Shown in pieces: positions 5,428 to 8,028 of a stretch of DNA of 8,028 bases. Position numbers and translations under genes: made by a program. How positions within the stretch are numbered: position 1 is the first letter of the stretch; each line of letters opens with the position of its first letter. The DNA comes from JANWLD01 sp035700225 (lineage in GTDB: Bacteria; Patescibacteriota; Saccharimonadia; Saccharimonadales; 2-12-FULL-41-12): the NCBI GenBank assembly GCA_035700225.1, contig DASSOT010000014.1:1-8028 (forward strand), written 5' to 3'. The notes below the pieces were generated by a model. The model was not told the origin of the DNA, did not search any database, and saw only the letters and a list, made by a program, of their open reading frames with translations.

Positions 5428-5922
5428 TTAAGTTAAATTGAGAGAAAGCAAAATGTCGCCGCGTTTGGGGTCGCGGCCCACTTCTTCAAACCCGGCTGAT
5501 TTGTATATATGGATAGCTTTTTCTTTTTCCCCGGTAGCGACATGCAAGCGCCTAAAGCCGGCATCTTTGGCCCATGCGACGGCAGTCCGGGCTAGGCGGG
5601 TGCCGATGCCTTGTCTGCGGTAGGTTGGCATGACGGCCATGCGCCTTATCTGTCCTTCTGCTCCGCCGATTTTCTTTACGCCGATGAAGCCGGCTATTTC
5701 GCCGCTCGCAATCTCCCAAGCAATGAAAAAGTTGCCGCCGGGCTCGATGTAATAATCCTGCATAGCCTTAAGGTCTGCTTGTGAGGAACGAATCCTGCCA
5801 TGGAAATCACTCTCGCCATCGGCCCTTTGCTTGCGCCTGACTTCCAGGTGAAGTTTGGCAACTGCATCCGCTACTTTCTGGTTGCCATCAAAAGGCTCTA
5901 TAACTATGTTTGACTGTGGCAT
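5428..5922 (-). CDS. GNAT-family N-acetyltransferase
   Basis: A 164-residue soluble enzyme expected to move an acetyl group from acetyl-CoA to an amine; the substrate is unknown. The canonical core is present: strand GQIRRMAVMPTY (90-101), the pyrophosphate loop RRQGIG (102-107), helix to about 121, strand RRLHVAT (124-130), and motif B EKAIHIYKSAGFEEVGR (134-150). Length is typical for a single GNAT domain. The ATG at 5922 is chosen over an upstream start at 5985 because the extra 21 residues (tyrosine- and histidine-rich) do not look like this family and a TATAAT lies 12 nt upstream of 5922. The gene diverges from the second permease, sharing a promoter region, and converges with the degenerate GNAT gene. 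The two GNAT proteins are not close copies. Confidence 0.88.
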   Translation of the reverse strand: MPQSNIVIEPFDGNQKVADAVAKLHLEVRRKQRADGESDFHGRIRSSQADLKAMQDYYIEPGGNFFIAWEIASGEIAGFIGVKKIGGAEGQIRRMAVMPTYRRQGIGTRLARTAVAWAKDAGFRRLHVATGEKEKAIHIYKSAGFEEVGRDPKRGDILLSLNLT

Positions 5923-5934
5923 TTGATATAGATG

Positions 5935-5942
5935 ATTATAAT
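5935..5942. promoter_or_regulatory. Self-complementary -10 element between divergent genes
   Basis: ATTATAAT reads the same on both strands, so it contains a perfect TATAAT facing right (5937-5942) and another facing left (5940-5935). It lies 12 nt before the GNAT start at 5922 and 24 nt before the permease ATG at 5967. No good -35 is at 17 nt on either side; TTGACT at 5910-5915 is 21 nt away from the rightward -10. Confidence 0.5.
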
Positions 5943-5966
5943 ATGCTCGTTGTTTTCGGCTATAGT

Positions 5967-6719
5967 ATGGGTGTGGACATAACATATATGCTTATCAGCT
6001 TTATTGCTGGTATTGCCGCCGGTTTCGTGGCGGCGGTTACCGCTGGCGCGGGCATAATGAATATCCCCGTGCTGATATTTCTGGGCCTTTCGGCAAACAG
6101 TGCGATAGCCACAAATGCGCTGGCCACCATGGGCGTGATAGCATCCTCCCTGCCAAAGTATTACAAAGCTAAAAAAGTTCGGATGGCCGTGGGGTTGAAG
6201 CTGAGCCCTTTGGCGATAATCGGCGGGCTTATCGGAGCTAAATTCCTTATACAAACGAATGCCGACACGTTGGAAAAAATAGTCGGAATACTGCTCCTAC
6301 TGTTGATACCGGTGATTTTGCTGAATCCGCAAAAAGGTTTGAAAACGGTCAAAGAGGGCAGGGACATAGTGGCTTTCGGTTATCTGGTGTACTTTGCCAT
6401 CATGATATATGCTGGTTTTTTGGGCGCCGGCGCCGGAGTGTTTGCGATGTATACGCTCGTGTATTTTTTCGGTATGACATATCTGCAGGCTAAGTCGACT
6501 ATATCGGTACCCGGAATCTTCTTGACTATTGCAACATTCACGGTATTTTTGTGGCACGGACTTATTAATTTTGAGCTGGGCATACCTATGACCATCGGCG
6601 CATACATCGGCGGAGCCTGGGGCGCTCAAACAGCGCTGGAACGGGGCGACAAATGGGTACGCCTACTATTTGTAATAATCGTAATCCTCTCCGGCGTAAA
6701 ACTCCTCTTCTTCCCCTAA
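5967..6719 (+). CDS. TauE/SafE-family membrane permease (second copy, divergent)
   Basis: A 250-residue inner-membrane protein with two homologous halves. Half one carries AGIAAGFVAAVTAGAGIMNI (14-33), followed by PVLIFLGLSANSAIATNALA; half two carries AGFLGAGAGVFAMYTLVYFF (149-168) and ends with the typical GAYIGGAWGAQTALERGDKW (211-230), closer to the family pattern than the first copy. It presumably exports an anionic compound, with sulfite or a sulfonate the family precedent only. The start is uncertain: TTG 5910 would place the gene over the divergent GNAT start, while ATG 5967, GTG 5973 and ATG 5988 all keep the first membrane segment. ATG 5967 is chosen because it lies beyond the shared -10 element. 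Identity to the permease at 3979-4758 looks low, so recent duplication is unlikely. It converges with the FAD oxidase gene. Confidence 0.85.
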   Translation: MGVDITYMLISFIAGIAAGFVAAVTAGAGIMNIPVLIFLGLSANSAIATNALATMGVIASSLPKYYKAKKVRMAVGLKLSPLAIIGGLIGAKFLIQTNADTLEKIVGILLLLLIPVILLNPQKGLKTVKEGRDIVAFGYLVYFAIMIYAGFLGAGAGVFAMYTLVYFFGMTYLQAKSTISVPGIFLTIATFTVFLWHGLINFELGIPMTIGAYIGGAWGAQTALERGDKWVRLLFVIIVILSGVKLLFFP

Positions 6720-6733
6720 AATTTGCAAAATAC

Positions 6734-6764
6734 GTCCGGCCGGACAGGTTTTGGCGGAAAAACC
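6734..6764. terminator. Possible bidirectional terminator region between convergent genes
   Basis: The 72-nt gap between the permease and the FAD oxidase holds a perfect 12-nt palindrome (GTCCGGCCGGAC, 6734-6745) and directly after it a hairpin GGTTTT-6-AAAACC (6747-6764). On the minus strand the palindrome is followed by GTATTTTGC. Neither has a long T-run, so the terminator call is weak. Confidence 0.35.
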
Positions 6765-6791
6765 GTAGGTTGTACACATAAGGCGAGGCCG

Positions 6792-8028
6792 CTAAAAGTG
6801 TTCGCGGAGGTGAGACATTGAGAAGTCCCAGTCCGCATCTGTCTTTTTCTTCGGGTTGAAGATGTTTTTCGGGTCGAAAAGTTTCTTTACTTCGCGGAAA
6901 TAGCCCATGATTTCTTCGGAATATTGCTGGTTCAGCCAGGGGCCTCTGCTCATACCGTCATTGTGTTCGCCGCTCATGGAGCCGCCGTAGCTTAACACCA
7001 GGTCGTTGACTTCGCGCATGGCCGGCTCTATCTTGGCTTTTTCCTCTTCCAGCTCGAATTTCATCAGCGGTATGACGTGAAAGTTGCCGTCGCCCATGTG
7101 CCCAGCAACGGTTGCCAAAAGTTTATACTTATTTACGATTTCGCGCAGTTTGGGCAAAAATTCAGTTAGGTGCTCTGGCGGGACGACCAGGTCGTCGATG
7201 AACGGAGCTGTATGTTTGTCATGCACCTTTTTGCGCAGGAGGTTGAAGCTCTCGCGGCGCATTATCCAGAATTTCTTTTCTTTTTCCTCGGTTTCGTCCT
7301 CTTCGAAAGAAGCTACGTCGTGATAAATCAACAGCTCTTCGTGCAATCTGCGTATCTTGCGTGCGATAGCTTCGGGGGATTCATCGGTGAACTCAACGAG
7401 CAGGACCATCTTGGGGATACCGCGCATGAGCTTGACTGCATCGGGAATCAACTGGATTCCCAGCTTAGTAAGTCCGCCCCAACCGAGTGTCTGGTGAAAG
7501 TAATAAAACAGCTTGAAGCTGAGCATGAGCGTGTAATTATCGAAGCCCTCAAAGGTAGCCGGCTTTTTCTTAAGAACGGTCGGGATGATTTCGCCGAGTT
7601 TTTCCATGTCACGAAGGAATATCACCAGCGTGCCGGAATGCACCGGGCGTTTGACCAGGCGGAATTTGATATCGGTGACGATGCCCAGCGTGCCTTGCGA
7701 GCCGACGATGAGCTGGGTCAGGTCGAAAATGCCTTTTTCGCGATCCCAGATATTCCATAGGTGGTATCCGGTGGAATCTTTACTGACACCAGGCTTGGCG
7801 GCCTTGATGGACTCGTAATTTTCGTCGACTATCTTGAAAACATTGCGGTATAGCTTGCCTTCAAAGTCTTTTTGTTCCATCTTTTCGTCCAGCTTGGCTT
7901 TGGTCAAAGGCTTTACGGTGTATTCGCGGCCATCTGAAAATACGACTTTGAGCTCCTCGATGAATTTTTCGGTCTTGCCGAACTCCAGCGACTTTTCGCC
8001 GCCGGAATTGTTCGCGACCATGCCGCCG
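6792..8028 (-). CDS. FAD-binding oxidase, GlcD / D-lactate dehydrogenase type (5' partial)
   Basis: C-terminal 411 residues of a flavoprotein that oxidises a 2-hydroxy acid such as D-lactate, glycolate or D-2-hydroxyglutarate; the substrate is not determined. The frame is open to the right edge, where it reads GGMVANNSGG, the FAD-binding motif of the vanillyl-alcohol-oxidase fold, so the ATG at 8019-8021 is internal. Counting from that Met: end of the FAD domain with DLTQLIVGSQGTLGIVTDI (100-118), then the FAD-oxidase C-terminal domain with FIDDLVVP (274-281), GHMGDGNFH (307-315; His308 and His315) and SGEHNDG (350-356; Glu352), which correspond to the metal/substrate ligands of the family, and FDPKNIFNPKKK (382-393). 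No Fe-S cluster motif is seen at the C-terminus, which ends soon after. It has no membrane segment; electrons would pass to an unseen partner. Convergent with the second permease. Confidence 0.92.
   Translation of the reverse strand, partial: GGMVANNSGGEKSLEFGKTEKFIEELKVVFSDGREYTVKPLTKAKLDEKMEQKDFEGKLYRNVFKIVDENYESIKAAKPGVSKDSTGYHLWNIWDREKGIFDLTQLIVGSQGTLGIVTDIKFRLVKRPVHSGTLVIFLRDMEKLGEIIPTVLKKKPATFEGFDNYTLMLSFKLFYYFHQTLGWGGLTKLGIQLIPDAVKLMRGIPKMVLLVEFTDESPEAIARKIRRLHEELLIYHDVASFEEDETEEKEKKFWIMRRESFNLLRKKVHDKHTAPFIDDLVVPPEHLTEFLPKLREIVNKYKLLATVAGHMGDGNFHVIPLMKFELEEEKAKIEPAMREVNDLVLSYGGSMSGEHNDGMSRGPWLNQQYSEEIMGYFREVKKLFDPKNIFNPKKKTDADWDFSMSHLREHF

Noticed and set aside
6297..6629. 110-codon open frame on the minus strand opposite the second permease
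   Set aside because: Antisense shadow with no recognisable domain.
7170..7760. 196-codon open frame on the + strand opposite the FAD oxidase
   Set aside because: It is fully antisense to a gene with clear family motifs and its product has no recognisable pattern; an overlap shadow.
8019..8021. ATG as the true start of the FAD oxidase
   Set aside because: The frame continues to the edge with GG before MVANN, the middle of the FAD-binding motif; the gene starts outside the window.
1..8028. Alternative genetic code (TGA as an amino acid)
   Set aside because: No gene needs read-through; the methyltransferase ends at a TGA directly after its C-terminal region, and reading through would meet a TAA within a few codons.
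1..8028. CRISPR arrays, tRNA/rRNA genes, insertion sequences
   Set aside because: No regular direct repeats, no cloverleaf or rRNA-like stretch and no transposase motifs were seen in reading the window.

Overview
The window carries eleven protein genes and no RNA gene, CRISPR array or insertion sequence that I can see. The best guess for the source is a small-genome bacterium of the Patescibacteria/CPR type, possibly Saccharibacteria-like. This is inference from three things: several genes start 5-9 nt downstream of a sigma70-type -10 box with no Shine-Dalgarno sequence (leaderless-type starts); a small membrane-anchored protein matches, from memory, a domain common in CPR genomes and phages; and the FAD oxidase carries a SGEHNDG-type C-terminus. 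TGA, TAA and TAG all act as stops under the standard code.

Layout. Positions 1-2005 hold the end of a type II restriction-modification operon on the + strand: a C5-cytosine methyltransferase whose start lies outside the window, overlapping by ATGA with a probable restriction endonuclease. This part looks AT-richer than the right-hand part and may have been acquired. Positions 2087-2872 encode an internally duplicated DUF3147-like membrane protein. Positions 2938-3570 hold two small + strand genes of unknown function (one with a CxxC knuckle, one with a single membrane segment). They meet a convergent minus-strand gene (3567-3893) for a membrane-anchored small domain with two cysteines. Positions 3979-4758 and 5967-6719 encode two divergent TauE/SafE-type permeases. 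Between them lie two convergent GNAT-fold proteins: 4824-5420 (+) with a degraded acetyl-CoA loop, and 5428-5922 (-) with a canonical one. From 6792 to the right edge, on the minus strand, is the C-terminal part of a GlcD/D-lactate dehydrogenase-type FAD oxidase, cut by the window edge.

How they work together. Only the restriction-modification pair is a clear functional unit. The rest looks like single-gene transcription units, most with their own promoter. The most interesting signals are in the regulation: a recurring leaderless promoter layout, a near-identical promoter in front of two unrelated genes, a perfect 9-bp-arm palindrome lying on one promoter's -10 box, a second inverted repeat framing another promoter, and a self-complementary -10 element between two divergent genes. 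I see no convincing wholly new multi-gene system.
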